From Caulobacter mirabilis (GTDB lineage Bacteria > Pseudomonadota > Alphaproteobacteria > Caulobacterales > Caulobacteraceae), in contig NZ_CP024201.1 of the NCBI RefSeq assembly GCF_002749615.1, forward strand, positions 1,054,001-1,118,000: a DNA stretch of 64,000 nucleotides. Direction: 5' to 3'. The stretch's first letter is position 1; every line of letters begins with the position of its first letter. Below, piece after piece: positions 1-7,652 of this stretch. Below the pieces are notes generated by a model. It searched no databases. It was not told the origin of the DNA and worked only from the letters and a program-made list of their open reading frames with translations. The translations under genes were made by a program, and so were the position numbers.

Positions 1-1
1 C

Positions 2-1132
2 GCCGGCCCCAAGCCCGCCGAGCCGAAGGTTGTCGAAGCCGCGCCGACGCCGGAGGCGCCGGCTTCGGCGGGGGATGAAGCGCCTGCGCCGTCGCGCGCC
101 TCCGCCGCGACGGACGTCCGCCCGGCGGCGGCTCCGCAGACAGGAGCTTCGCCACAGACCGCCGCGATGATGACCGCGCCTGCCGCTGCGAAGGCGCCGG
201 CCGCCAAGACCGCGCCTGAAGCGATCCCCGCGGCCGCCATCGCGGTCGCCGCCGTCGCGGTCGAGGCGGAAGCCGAAGGTCCGGTCCAGGCCGACGCCGT
301 CCGCGTCGGAACGACCGCCGCTGCGACTCCTGCCGCCGCCCAGGCGGCGACTCCTGCGGCGGCGGTTGTCGTCGCCGAAGCCCGTCCGACCCCGCGCGCG
401 GCTTCGACGAAGGCCGAGCGCGCCGCCGTGGCGGCGTCAGCGAACCCGACCGCCGCGGCGACGCGCGCGGACGCCCTTCCGATCGGCTTCGCCGCGACCC
501 AGGCCGCCGATGCGGCGGACGAAGGCCTGGTCGACGCCGTTGTCGCGCCGGCCCTGGCCGAGGCTTCGCCGGACGCGCCGCCGCCGGCCGATGCGGATCA
601 GCCGCTGCCGCCCGCGCCCGCCGACATCCGCGCTGGAGGCCAGGCCGTGGGCGCGCACGCCGCGGCGATGACCCAGCCCGGCGCCCACGCCTCCGCCGAG
701 ACGGTGGCCAAGCTGTCGGCCGACATCGCCCGCAAGCTTGAGGCCCAGTCCTCGAAGTTCGAGCTGCAGCTCGACCCGATGGGTCTGGGCAAGGTCGACG
801 TCAGCGTCGAGATCGCGGCCGACGGCCGGCTGACCGCCGCGCTGACCTTCGAGTCGAACCAGGCCGCCGCCGAGCTGCGCGGCCGGTCGGGCGAACTGCG
901 GGCGGCCCTGGAGCGCGCCGGCTTCGACGTCTCCGACAACAGCTTGAGTTTCGACTTCTCGGGTCAGGGGCAGGGCTTCGGCGGTCGCGAGACCGGCGAA
1001 CAGCCGCAGCGCGCCTTCTCCGCCCGCGCCTTCCAGACCGCCCAAGCCGGCCTCGACGAGGCCGACGCCCTGGCGGCCGTTGCTTCCACCCGTTCGCGCG
1101 CCGCCGCCGGCGGCGTCGATATCCGTATCTGA
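2..1132 (+). CDS. fliK: FliK-like flagellar hook-length control protein (5'-truncated by window)
   Basis: The reading frame is open from base 2 and has no stop before 1130-1132, so the gene begins upstream of the window; the ATG at 167 is internal. Most of the visible protein is a low-complexity Ala/Pro/Glu-rich stretch, as in the variable N-terminal halves of FliK proteins. The folded part is at the C-terminus (about bases 700-960): the run KFELQLDPMGLGKVDVSVEI followed by a helix with LRGRSGELRAALERAGFDVS is the Flg_hook domain that interacts with the export gate FlhB to switch substrate specificity when the hook is complete. The stop lies 10 bases before flgD, so the two are co-transcribed. 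FliK identity rests on this C-terminal domain and the flgD/flgE context. Confidence 0.82.
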   Translation, partial: AGPKPAEPKVVEAAPTPEAPASAGDEAPAPSRASAATDVRPAAAPQTGASPQTAAMMTAPAAAKAPAAKTAPEAIPAAAIAVAAVAVEAEAEGPVQADAVRVGTTAAATPAAAQAATPAAAVVVAEARPTPRAASTKAERAAVAASANPTAAATRADALPIGFAATQAADAADEGLVDAVVAPALAEASPDAPPPADADQPLPPAPADIRAGGQAVGAHAAAMTQPGAHASAETVAKLSADIARKLEAQSSKFELQLDPMGLGKVDVSVEIAADGRLTAALTFESNQAAAELRGRSGELRAALERAGFDVSDNSLSFDFSGQGQGFGGRETGEQPQRAFSARAFQTAQAGLDEADALAAVASTRSRAAAGGVDIRI

Positions 1133-1142
1133 GGGACAGGCC

Positions 1143-1808
1143 ATGGCAGAGGTTTCAGGATCTGGCTCCGTCATCGACAAGATCACCGGTTCACGCAACC
1201 GGATGGCGAACAACACCCAGACGTTCCTCAAGCTGCTGACCACGCAGCTGAAGAACCAGGATCCGCTGTCGCCGATGGATTCGACCCAGTTCACCGCCCA
1301 GATCACCCAGATGACGGGCGTGGAGCAGCAGCTGATCACCAATGATCTGCTGTCGATGCTGGTCGGCATGAACGACGGCGGCCTGGCCGGCACCGTCGAC
1401 CTGATCGGCAAGACCGTCACGGTGGCCACCGACAAGGCCCCGCTGGCGGACGGCAAGGCCAAGTGGACCTACGACCTCGACCGCAACGCGGCCAAGGTGA
1501 AGTACGAGGTCCTGAACTCGGCCGGCCAGGTCATCTACACGACCACCAAGCCTTCGGTGAAGGGCGGAACCGGCAACACCTTCGAGTGGGACGGCAAGAC
1601 CGACAAGGGCGTCCAGCTCGCCAACGGCGACCTCTACACGCTGAGGATCAGCGCCACCGGCTCGGGCGGCGAGAAGATCGGCACGACCACCCACACCACC
1701 GGCATCGCGACCTCCGTCGAATCCAAGAACGGCCAGAACATGGTGACCATCGGCAAGATCCAGGTCCCCGTCGGCGACGTCATTTCCGTCAAGCCCACCG
1801 CGGCCTGA
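1143..1808 (+). CDS. flgD: Flagellar hook capping protein FlgD
   Basis: The product is 221 residues. Residues about 25-55 carry the FlgD N-terminal signature (FLKLLTTQLKNQDPLSPMDS, then TQFTAQITQM and EQQL), which is needed for export and cap function. A Tudor/FlgD-Ig-like beta domain follows (about 75-165), with the typical FEWDGKTDKGVQLANGDLY motif. FlgD sits at the tip of the growing hook and promotes FlgE polymerisation; it is lost when the hook is finished. The ATG at 1143 is chosen because it follows a GGGACAGG ribosome-binding sequence directly after the upstream stop; a longer frame starting at 1080 would run back into the fliK gene. It lies 33 bases before flgE in the same operon. 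Confidence 0.96.
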   Translation: MAEVSGSGSVIDKITGSRNRMANNTQTFLKLLTTQLKNQDPLSPMDSTQFTAQITQMTGVEQQLITNDLLSMLVGMNDGGLAGTVDLIGKTVTVATDKAPLADGKAKWTYDLDRNAAKVKYEVLNSAGQVIYTTTKPSVKGGTGNTFEWDGKTDKGVQLANGDLYTLRISATGSGGEKIGTTTHTTGIATSVESKNGQNMVTIGKIQVPVGDVISVKPTAA

Positions 1809-1841
1809 CCGGACAGCATTTCCAAGGAAGGATAACCCTCC

Positions 1842-3299
1842 ATGAGCATCAACAGCGCCATGCTCGCCGGCGTGACCGGCCTGACCGCGAACTCGCAGGC
1901 CCTGGCCGCGATCTCGGACAACATCGCGAACGTCAATACGGTCGGGTACAAGCGGACCCAGGCCAACTTCCAGACCCTGGTCACCGGCCGCTCGGCCACC
2001 GCCGCCTACTCGGCCGGCGGCGTCGCCGCCCAGACCCGCCGCTTCATCAGCACCCAGGGCCTGCCGACCCAGACCAGCCGCGGCACGGACCTGTCGATCT
2101 CGGGCCAGGGCTTCTTCGTCGTCACCGAGAAGTCCGAAGACCTGACCGCGGCTGACGCCCGTTCCTTCACGCGCGCCGGTTCGTTCCAGCTCGACAGCCT
2201 GGGCTACCTGCGCAACGACGCGGGCCTGTATCTGCAAGGCTGGCTGACCGACGAGAACGGCGTCATCACGACCGACCCGTCGGACATCACCCGCCTGAAG
2301 TCGATCAACGTGTCGTCTGTGGGCGGCGCGGCCGAGCCGACCTCGCGCATCCAGATCAACGCCAACCTGAACTCCGAGACCAAGATCTCGAACGCGGTGA
2401 AGATCATCCCGCCCGCGACGGCGATGACCTACAGCCCGACCGGCGCCAACTCGATGGCCAACTACAACCCGGACACCGGCACGGGCACCAAGCCGGACTT
2501 CTCGGTCCAGGTGCCGGTGTCGGACTCCAAGGGCGGCAAGCGCACGGTCACGATCGACTTCCTGCGCAGCAACACGCCCAACCAGTGGTACGCCGAAGTG
2601 CGCGCGGTGCCGGCCGGCGACGTCGACGTCGGCGCGCCGCTGGCCAACGGCCAGCTGGCTACCGGCGTGGTCGCCTTCACCCAGGACGGCCGCCTGGATC
2701 CGAACTTCACCCCCAACGCCGGCGAGAACAAGCTGTTCGCCGACTTCGCCAACCCGGTGATCAACTTCGCAGCCTCGGACGCCGCGGCGCCCGGCGCCGG
2801 CGGCATCAAGTGGAACTCGGCGCTCGGCATCGGCGCCCAGCAGATCCGCCTGGAGCTGGGTGGCGCGGGCAGCGCCGGCGGCCTGACCAGCTTCAGCAGC
2901 GAGAGCGTGCTGCAGTCGGTCACCACCAACGGCACCGCCTTCGGCAACCTGACCGACGTCGAGATCGACGACCAGGGCTACGTCACCGCGATCTTCGACA
3001 ACGGCATCACCCGCCGGATCGCCCAGGTGGCCATCGCGACCTTCCCCAACGCCGACGGCTTGATCCCTGTTAACGGCAACGCCTTCCGCGTCTCCCGCGA
3101 GAGCGGCACGTACAACTTCAAGACCCCGGGGTCGGGCGGCGCCGGCTACGTGGCTCCCTCGACGCTGGAGTCTTCGACGGTCGATCTGTCGACGGAGTTT
3201 ACCGGCCTGATCACCACGCAACGGGCCTACTCGGCCTCGTCGAAGATCATCACGACGGCGGATCAGATGCTGGAAGAACTTCTGAACATCAAGCGCTAG
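1842..3299 (+). CDS. flgE: Flagellar hook protein FlgE
   Basis: The product is 485 residues. It starts with the rod/hook N-terminal motif (MSINSAMLAGVTGLTANS, then ISDNIANVNTVGYKRT) and ends with the matching C-terminal helix (VDLSTEFTGLITTQRAYSAS, then KIITTADQMLEELLNI), the two segments that form the D0/D1 coiled core of the hook. The centre (about 90-400) is the exposed D2/D3 region. An AAGGAAGG ribosome-binding site lies 8-15 bases upstream of the ATG. The hook is the flexible joint between rod and filament. From memory, C. crescentus FlgE is about 590 residues; this one looks shorter in the surface-exposed middle, but the two ends are intact. It is followed by a hairpin and then sciP. 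Confidence 0.96.
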   Translation: MSINSAMLAGVTGLTANSQALAAISDNIANVNTVGYKRTQANFQTLVTGRSATAAYSAGGVAAQTRRFISTQGLPTQTSRGTDLSISGQGFFVVTEKSEDLTAADARSFTRAGSFQLDSLGYLRNDAGLYLQGWLTDENGVITTDPSDITRLKSINVSSVGGAAEPTSRIQINANLNSETKISNAVKIIPPATAMTYSPTGANSMANYNPDTGTGTKPDFSVQVPVSDSKGGKRTVTIDFLRSNTPNQWYAEVRAVPAGDVDVGAPLANGQLATGVVAFTQDGRLDPNFTPNAGENKLFADFANPVINFAASDAAAPGAGGIKWNSALGIGAQQIRLELGGAGSAGGLTSFSSESVLQSVTTNGTAFGNLTDVEIDDQGYVTAIFDNGITRRIAQVAIATFPNADGLIPVNGNAFRVSRESGTYNFKTPGSGGAGYVAPSTLESSTVDLSTEFTGLITTQRAYSASSKIITTADQMLEELLNIKR

Positions 3300-3300
3300 T

Positions 3301-3337
3301 CTTGAGATTTATCTGATCTTAATTCAGATGTCTCAAG
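3301..3337 (+). terminator. Stem-loop directly after flgE
   Basis: A bipartite inverted repeat: CTTGAGA pairs with TCTCAAG, and inside it ATCTGA pairs with TCAGAT, with a short asymmetric internal bulge. It begins two bases after the flgE stop. No run of T follows, so it may be a weak terminator, an mRNA 3'-end stabiliser or an operator rather than a classical intrinsic terminator. Confidence 0.45.
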
Positions 3338-3350
3338 GTGAAACACAGAT

Positions 3351-3390
3351 GTTAACCTGGGGGATAGGGTGGTTAACCTGTCTAAACCAT
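3351..3390 (+). promoter_or_regulatory. Putative CtrA half-sites upstream of sciP
   Basis: Two copies of GTTAACCTG (3351-3359 and 3372-3380) lie about 85-110 bases upstream of the sciP start, followed by TAAACC. GTTAACC matches the CtrA half-site. The 17-base gap between the TTAA cores is not the canonical 7, so these would be two half-sites rather than one full box. In Caulobacter sciP transcription depends on CtrA, which makes the assignment reasonable but unproved here. Confidence 0.4.
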
Positions 3391-3463
3391 CACGCTTTAC
3401 CGCGCGTTATTGTCGCGGGTGCATATTGCTCGCCAACAGTGATGGTGAGAGAGGCGTAGAAGG

Positions 3464-3745
3464 ATGCTTCAGCAGCAGCGCGTCAACAGCAGGGGCGAGA
3501 AGTACGTGATCGGTCCGACCGGCGCGCCTCTGACGCTGTCCGATCTGCCGCCGGCCAACACCGAGCGCTGGGTGATCCGGCGTAAGGCCGAGGTCGTGGC
3601 GGCGGTTCGCGGCGGTCTTCTCAGCCTCGACGAGGCTTGTGAACGCTACAGCCTGACCAACGAGGAATTCCTCGGTTGGCAGAAGTCGATCGATCGGCAC
3701 GGCCTGGCCGGCCTGCGGACGACCCGGCTGCAGCAGTACCGCTGA
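3464..3745 (+). CDS. sciP: CtrA-inhibitor SciP (DUF1153 family)
   Basis: A 93-residue basic protein with the DUF1153 pattern: YVIGPTGAPLTLSDLPPANT, then RWVIRRKAEVVAAVRGGLLS, LDEACERY and the C-terminal GLAGLRTTRLQQYR. Residues 40-80 form a helix-turn-helix. In Caulobacter, SciP acts late in the cell cycle as a small repressor that blocks transcription of CtrA-activated genes, many of them flagellar. Its position between flgE and fliF is the position it holds in Caulobacter as I remember it. It has its own upstream region with CtrA-like half-sites and a strong intrinsic terminator, so it is a monocistronic unit. A GAAGG ribosome-binding site precedes the ATG. Confidence 0.93.
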   Translation: MLQQQRVNSRGEKYVIGPTGAPLTLSDLPPANTERWVIRRKAEVVAAVRGGLLSLDEACERYSLTNEEFLGWQKSIDRHGLAGLRTTRLQQYR

Positions 3746-3776
3746 TCGGGCGGCGCTTGGGCGCATGCAATCAGGA

Positions 3777-3811
3777 AACGGCCGCGTCCCCGGACGCGGC
3801 CGTTTTTCTTT
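3777..3811 (+). terminator. Intrinsic terminator of sciP
   Basis: An 11-bp G+C-rich stem (AACGGCCGCGT pairing with ACGCGGCCGTT, CCCCGG in the loop) is followed by TTTCTTT. It lies 32 bases after the sciP stop and separates sciP from the fliF operon. Confidence 0.88.
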
Positions 3812-3836
3812 GTCCGGCGCGGCGGGCGGGAACCCC

Positions 3837-3853
3837 TTAAGACGCCGTTTACC
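3837..3853 (+). promoter_or_regulatory. CtrA box in the fliF operon promoter
   Basis: TTAA-GACGCCG-TTTACC fits the CtrA consensus TTAA-N7-TTAACC with one mismatch. It lies about 80-95 bases upstream of the fliF start, between the sciP terminator and fliF. Known biology: the Caulobacter fliF operon is a class II flagellar operon activated by CtrA, repressed by FlbD, and inhibited by SciP. All three regulatory parts lie within this window. Confidence 0.72.
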
Positions 3854-3931
3854 ACGCACCCGGTAATTCCTGCCTAGCTGGGTGCGGGACATTGCGATTC
3901 CGTCCCTTCCGCAGTTTGGGGGCAGGCCCGC

Positions 3932-5605
3932 GTGGAACAGTTCATGAGCGGCGTTCGCGCATTCGGCATCGGCCGACTCGCCGCGCTGCTGGGCATCGGC
4001 GCAGCGCTGATCGCGGGGCTCGTCTTCGCGATGACGACGCTTGGCGCTCAGCCCCAGACGATCCTGTACTCCAACCTCGATCTCAAGGAAGCCTCGCAGG
4101 TCACCCAGGCCCTCGACCAGGCCGGCGTGAAGTACAAGGTGGCCGGCGACGGCTCGACCATCACCGTTCCCCGCGACCAGGTCGCTTCGGCGCGCCTGCT
4201 GGTCGCCGGCAAGGGCCTGGTGACTTCCGGCGCGGTCGGCGGCTACGAGATCTTCGACCAGGGCTCGGCCCTGGGCCAGACCGACTTCGTCCAGCAGCTG
4301 AACCGCCAGCGCGCGCTGGAGGGCGAGTTGGCCCGCACGATCAAGGCCTGGGACGGCGTCACCTTCGCGCGCGTCCACCTGAACCTGCCCAAGCGCCAGC
4401 TGTTCGAGGAGGAGGCCGAGGCTCCGTCGGCCTCGGTGACCATCGGCGTCGGCGGTCGTAAGCCGGGCGAGGACATGGTCCAGGCAGTTCAGAATCTGGT
4501 CGCCGGCGCGGTGCCGAACCTGAAGGCCGACCAGGTCTCGGTCATCGACCAGCACGGCAAGACCCTGTCGGTCGGCGGCTCGGGCTCGCTGGCCAGCAAG
4601 GTGGCGGACGACCGCAAGAGCGAGGTCGAGCGTCGCCTGGCCGCCCGGATCAAGGAGCTCGTCGAGGGCGTCGTCGGGGCGGGCCGCTCGCGCGTCGAGG
4701 TCAGCGCCGACATCGACATGGCTCGCGTCACCGAGCAGCAGGAGCGCTTCGATCCCGACGGCCAGGTGGTCCGCTCCGAACAGACCGGCGAGGAAAACGC
4801 CGCCGAGAACCAGGCCGACGCCGCCCAGGGCGTGACCGCGGCCGGCAACATTCCCGGCGGTGCGACTCCGGGCGTCGGCGGCCCGCAGAACAGCTCCAAC
4901 AGCGGCCGCACCGAATCGACCACCAACTACGAGATCAGCAAGACCGTCCGCACCGAGGTCCGTGAGCCCGGCGCGGTGAAGAAGCTGTCGGTCTCGGTCG
5001 CCGTCGACGGTGTCACCGCCCCAGCCGCCGCCGACGGCAAGCCGGGCGCCTGGACGCCCCGCAGCGCCGAGGAGCTGCAGCGTCTCGACCAGCTGGTGAA
5101 GGCCGCCGTGGGCTTCGACGCCGAGCGCGGCGACGTGGTCAGCGTGGTCAATGTGCGCTTCGCCCGCGAGACCTCCGACGCCGGAACGGCGGCCGAGGGC
5201 GGCCTCTTCGCCAGCTTCGACAAGAACGACCTGATGCGGGCCATCGAGCTGGGCGTGCTCGCCGTGGTGGCGCTGCTGATCCTGCTGCTGGGCGTGCGCC
5301 CGCTTCTGAAGAGCCTGGGCGGTCCGCAGCGCGGCGGTCTGCCGGCCCTGGCCGGGGCGGCGGGCGGCGGCGGCGTCGCTCACCTGGTCGCCACCGCCGA
5401 CGGCCAGATGGCCCAGCTGGCCATCGACCCGGCCACCGGGGAGCCGTTGGCCCTGCCCGGGCCGGACCTCGACCAGCGCATCGACATCGCCCGCATCGAG
5501 GGCCAGGTCCGGGCCTCGTCGGTCAAGCGCGTCGCCGACTTCGTCGACAAACACCCGGAGGAGTCGGTCTCGATCCTCCGCTCCTGGCTGCATGAGAGCG
5601 CGTGA
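3932..5605 (+). CDS. fliF: Flagellar MS-ring protein FliF
   Basis: The product is 557 residues. It has a membrane helix at about 18-36, then two YscJ/FliF ring-building domains ([20 protein letters not shown], then [14 protein letters not shown]-type motifs around 140-155, and [13 protein letters not shown] at about 330). A second membrane helix lies at about 435-457. The C-terminal tail, [20 protein letters not shown], then [16 protein letters not shown], is the FliG-binding segment. FliF forms the inner-membrane ring that seeds flagellar assembly. The GTG at 3932 follows a GGGGG ribosome-binding stretch at a workable distance; an ATG at 3944 is the alternative. The stop overlaps the fliG start, indicating translational coupling. 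Confidence 0.96.
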   Translation: MEQFMSGVRAFGIGRLAALLGIGAALIAGLVFAMTTLGAQPQTILYSNLDLKEASQVTQALDQAGVKYKVAGDGSTITVPRDQVASARLLVAGKGLVTSGAVGGYEIFDQGSALGQTDFVQQLNRQRALEGELARTIKAWDGVTFARVHLNLPKRQLFEEEAEAPSASVTIGVGGRKPGEDMVQAVQNLVAGAVPNLKADQVSVIDQHGKTLSVGGSGSLASKVADDRKSEVERRLAARIKELVEGVVGAGRSRVEVSADIDMARVTEQQERFDPDGQVVRSEQTGEENAAENQADAAQGVTAAGNIPGGATPGVGGPQNSSNSGRTESTTNYEISKTVRTEVREPGAVKKLSVSVAVDGVTAPAAADGKPGAWTPRSAEELQRLDQLVKAAVGFDAERGDVVSVVNVRFARETSDAGTAAEGGLFASFDKNDLMRAIELGVLAVVALLILLLGVRPLLKSLGGPQRGGLPALAGAAGGGGVAHLVATADGQMAQLAIDPATGEPLALPGPDLDQRIDIARIEGQVRASSVKRVADFVDKHPEESVSILRSWLHESA

Positions 5606-6627
5606 TGGCGAAGACCAAGGCCATCAGCGAGTCGAACAAGCTCAGCGGCCCGGAGAAGGCGGCCGTGATCCTGCTCGCCCTGGGCGAGGATCACACCGCC
5701 ATCTGGAACGCCCTGGACGAGGAGGAGATCAAGGAGGTCTCCCAGGCCATGGCCACGCTCGGCACCGTGTCGGCCAGCGTCGTCGAGGAGCTGCTCGTCG
5801 AGTTCGTGTCCGGCATGTCTTCCAGCGGCGCGATCATGGGCAGCTTCGAACAGACCCAGCGGCTGCTGGGCAGCTTCCTGCCGTCCGAGAAGGTCGACGC
5901 CCTCATGGAGGAGATCCGCGGTCCCGCGGGCCGCACCATGTGGGACAAGCTAGGCAACGTGAACGAGGCGGTGCTCGCCAACTACCTCAAGAACGAGTAC
6001 CCGCAGACCGTCGCGGTGGTGCTGAGCAAGATCAAGGGCGAGCACGCCGCCCGGGTCCTGGCCGCGCTTCCGGAGGACTTCGCCCTCGAATGCGTCCAGC
6101 GGATGCTGCGCATGGAGCCGGTCCAGCGCGAGATTCTCGACAAGATCGAACAGACCCTTCGCACCGAGTTCATGTCGAACCTGGCGCGCACCTCCAAGCG
6201 CGACAGCCACGAGATGATGGCGGAGATCTTCAACAACTTCGACCGCCAGACCGAGGCGCGCTTCATCGCCGCCCTGGAAGAGCGCAACCGCGAGAGCGCC
6301 GAGCGCATCCGGGCGCTGATGTTCGTGTTCGAGGACCTCAACAAGCTCGACCCGGGCGGCGTCCAGACGCTGCTCCGCGCGGTGGAGAAGGACCAGCTGG
6401 CCCTCGCGCTGAAGGGCGCCTCGGACAACCTGCGCGAAATGTTCTTCTCCAACATGTCCGAGCGGGCGTCGAAGATCATGCGCGAGGACATGGAGAGCAT
6501 GGGCCCGGTGCGTCTGCGCGACGTCGACCAGGCGCAGATGTCCATGGTCCAGGCCGCCAAGGACCTGGCCGCCAAGGGCGAGATCATGCTGGCCGGCTCT
6601 GGCGGCGAAGATGAGCTGATCTACTGA
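5605..6627 (+). CDS. fliG: Flagellar motor switch protein FliG
   Basis: The product is 340 residues, the usual FliG length. The N-terminal domain begins with [20 protein letters not shown] and binds FliF; the middle domain carries a [23 protein letters not shown] segment that binds FliM; the C-terminal domain (about 225-335) has the charged torque helix around [20 protein letters not shown] and [13 protein letters not shown]. FliG couples stator ion flow to rotation. Its ATG overlaps the fliF stop (TGATG), and its own stop overlaps the fliH start in the same way. A GTG one codon upstream is a less likely start. Confidence 0.97.
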   Translation: MAKTKAISESNKLSGPEKAAVILLALGEDHTAIWNALDEEEIKEVSQAMATLGTVSASVVEELLVEFVSGMSSSGAIMGSFEQTQRLLGSFLPSEKVDALMEEIRGPAGRTMWDKLGNVNEAVLANYLKNEYPQTVAVVLSKIKGEHAARVLAALPEDFALECVQRMLRMEPVQREILDKIEQTLRTEFMSNLARTSKRDSHEMMAEIFNNFDRQTEARFIAALEERNRESAERIRALMFVFEDLNKLDPGGVQTLLRAVEKDQLALALKGASDNLREMFFSNMSERASKIMREDMESMGPVRLRDVDQAQMSMVQAAKDLAAKGEIMLAGSGGEDELIY

Positions 6628-7289
6628 TGACCGGTTCGACCCCCAGACCCTTCGCCTTCGACACCGTCTTCGACGACGCGGGATCGATCGCCTATCAGCC
6701 CCCGGCGCGGAAGCGCCACTACACGGCGGAGGAGATCGAACAGGCTCGCGCCGCCGGCTACGCCGAGGGCGAGCAGTCCGCCCTGGCCCAGGCCGAGGCC
6801 GCCGTGGCCGACGCCCTGGCCGACCTGGCCCGCGCCGCCCGCCTGGGTCTTGGCGCGGTGCAGGGCGTGGCGCACGAGCATCGGGTCGGTTCCGCGGAGC
6901 TGGCCCTGGTCGCCGCTCGCCGCATCGCCGACGCCGCCCTGGCGCGGTTCCCTGAGGCCCCTGTCGCCGCCGCCCTGGAATCCCTGGCGCGCGAGATCGA
7001 GGCGCAACCGCGCCTGATCGTCCGCGTCGCCCCTGATCTGCAGGAGCGGGTCCAGCTCACGCTTGACCACGCCGCCGAGGCCATCGGCTTCCCGGGCCAG
7101 ATCCTGGCCCGGTCCGAGCCCGGCATGCCCGCCGCCGCCTTCGTCCTGGACTGGGGCGACGGCAAGGCGAGCTTCGACCCGGACGCCGCCGCCGCCCGCG
7201 TGGCCGAGGCGCTCGACGCCGCCCTGGCCGCCGAAGGCCTTCACGCCGAACCCCTGATCGCCCCCAGCGAGATCGACGACCATGTCTGA
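6627..7289 (+). CDS. fliH: Flagellar export-apparatus protein FliH (Caulobacter FlbE type)
   Basis: A 220-residue protein with an Ala/Glu-rich helical N-terminal half ([19 protein letters not shown], then a long heptad-like stretch to about residue 75) and a C-terminal FliH/HrpE-like domain with [15 protein letters not shown] and [15 protein letters not shown]. FliH forms a stator-like complex with the FliI ATPase and links it to FliN at the C-ring. Conservation is low, as is normal for FliH. Its position between fliG and fliN, where Caulobacter has flbE, supports the call. Start and stop overlap the neighbouring genes, so expression is coupled within the fliF operon. Confidence 0.85.
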   Translation: MTGSTPRPFAFDTVFDDAGSIAYQPPARKRHYTAEEIEQARAAGYAEGEQSALAQAEAAVADALADLARAARLGLGAVQGVAHEHRVGSAELALVAARRIADAALARFPEAPVAAALESLAREIEAQPRLIVRVAPDLQERVQLTLDHAAEAIGFPGQILARSEPGMPAAAFVLDWGDGKASFDPDAAAARVAEALDAALAAEGLHAEPLIAPSEIDDHV

Positions 7290-7623
7290 CGAGACCCATC
7301 TCACGCTCGACGAGTTCGCCCCCGAGGAAACCCTGGCTTCCGAGCTCCAGGTCGAGGCCGACGAGAAATCGGCCGCCGACCTGGCCCCGGTGTTCGATGT
7401 GCCGGTCAACATCTCGGCCGTCCTGGGCCGGGCCAGCCTGTCGGTCGCCCAGCTGCTGCACCTGGGTCAGGGCAGCGTCCTGGAGCTGGACCGCAAGGTC
7501 GGCGAGGCGATCGACATCTACGTCAACAACCGCCTCGTCGCCCGGGGCGAGGTGGTGATCGTCGACGATCGCCTGGGCGTGACCATGACCGAAATCATCA
7601 AGGACGGCGACACCGCGCTCTAG
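7282..7623 (+). CDS. fliN: Flagellar motor switch protein FliN
   Basis: The product is 113 residues. The C-terminal SpoA/FliN domain is clear: [20 protein letters not shown], then [40 protein letters not shown]. The N-terminal 35 residues are acidic and variable. FliN forms the lower rim of the C-ring, takes part in switching, and docks the FliH-FliI export complex. The gene starts 8 bases inside the end of fliH. No fliM or fliY is visible in the window. Confidence 0.95.
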   Translation: MSDETHLTLDEFAPEETLASELQVEADEKSAADLAPVFDVPVNISAVLGRASLSVAQLLHLGQGSVLELDRKVGEAIDIYVNNRLVARGEVVIVDDRLGVTMTEIIKDGDTAL

Positions 7624-7652
7624 GAGCTGCGGTCGACTGAAGGAGAATAGTG

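Noticed and set aside
366-671. Arg/Pro-rich short frame overlapping the fliK-like gene
   Set aside because: Out-of-frame product of G+C-rich DNA with no ribosome-binding site.
1191-3221. Long antisense open frame (676 residues) opposite flgD/flgE
   Set aside because: Shadow of the G+C-rich coding strand: no family motifs and Arg/Gly/Asp-rich composition, while the sense frames encode clear hook proteins.
3300-3463. Sigma-54 promoter before sciP
   Set aside because: No convincing TGGCAC-N5-TTGC was found; CtrA half-sites are a better explanation.
3407-5593. Antisense frame of 728 residues opposite sciP and fliF
   Set aside because: It overlaps two genes with intact families; composition and lack of motifs mark it as an artefact.
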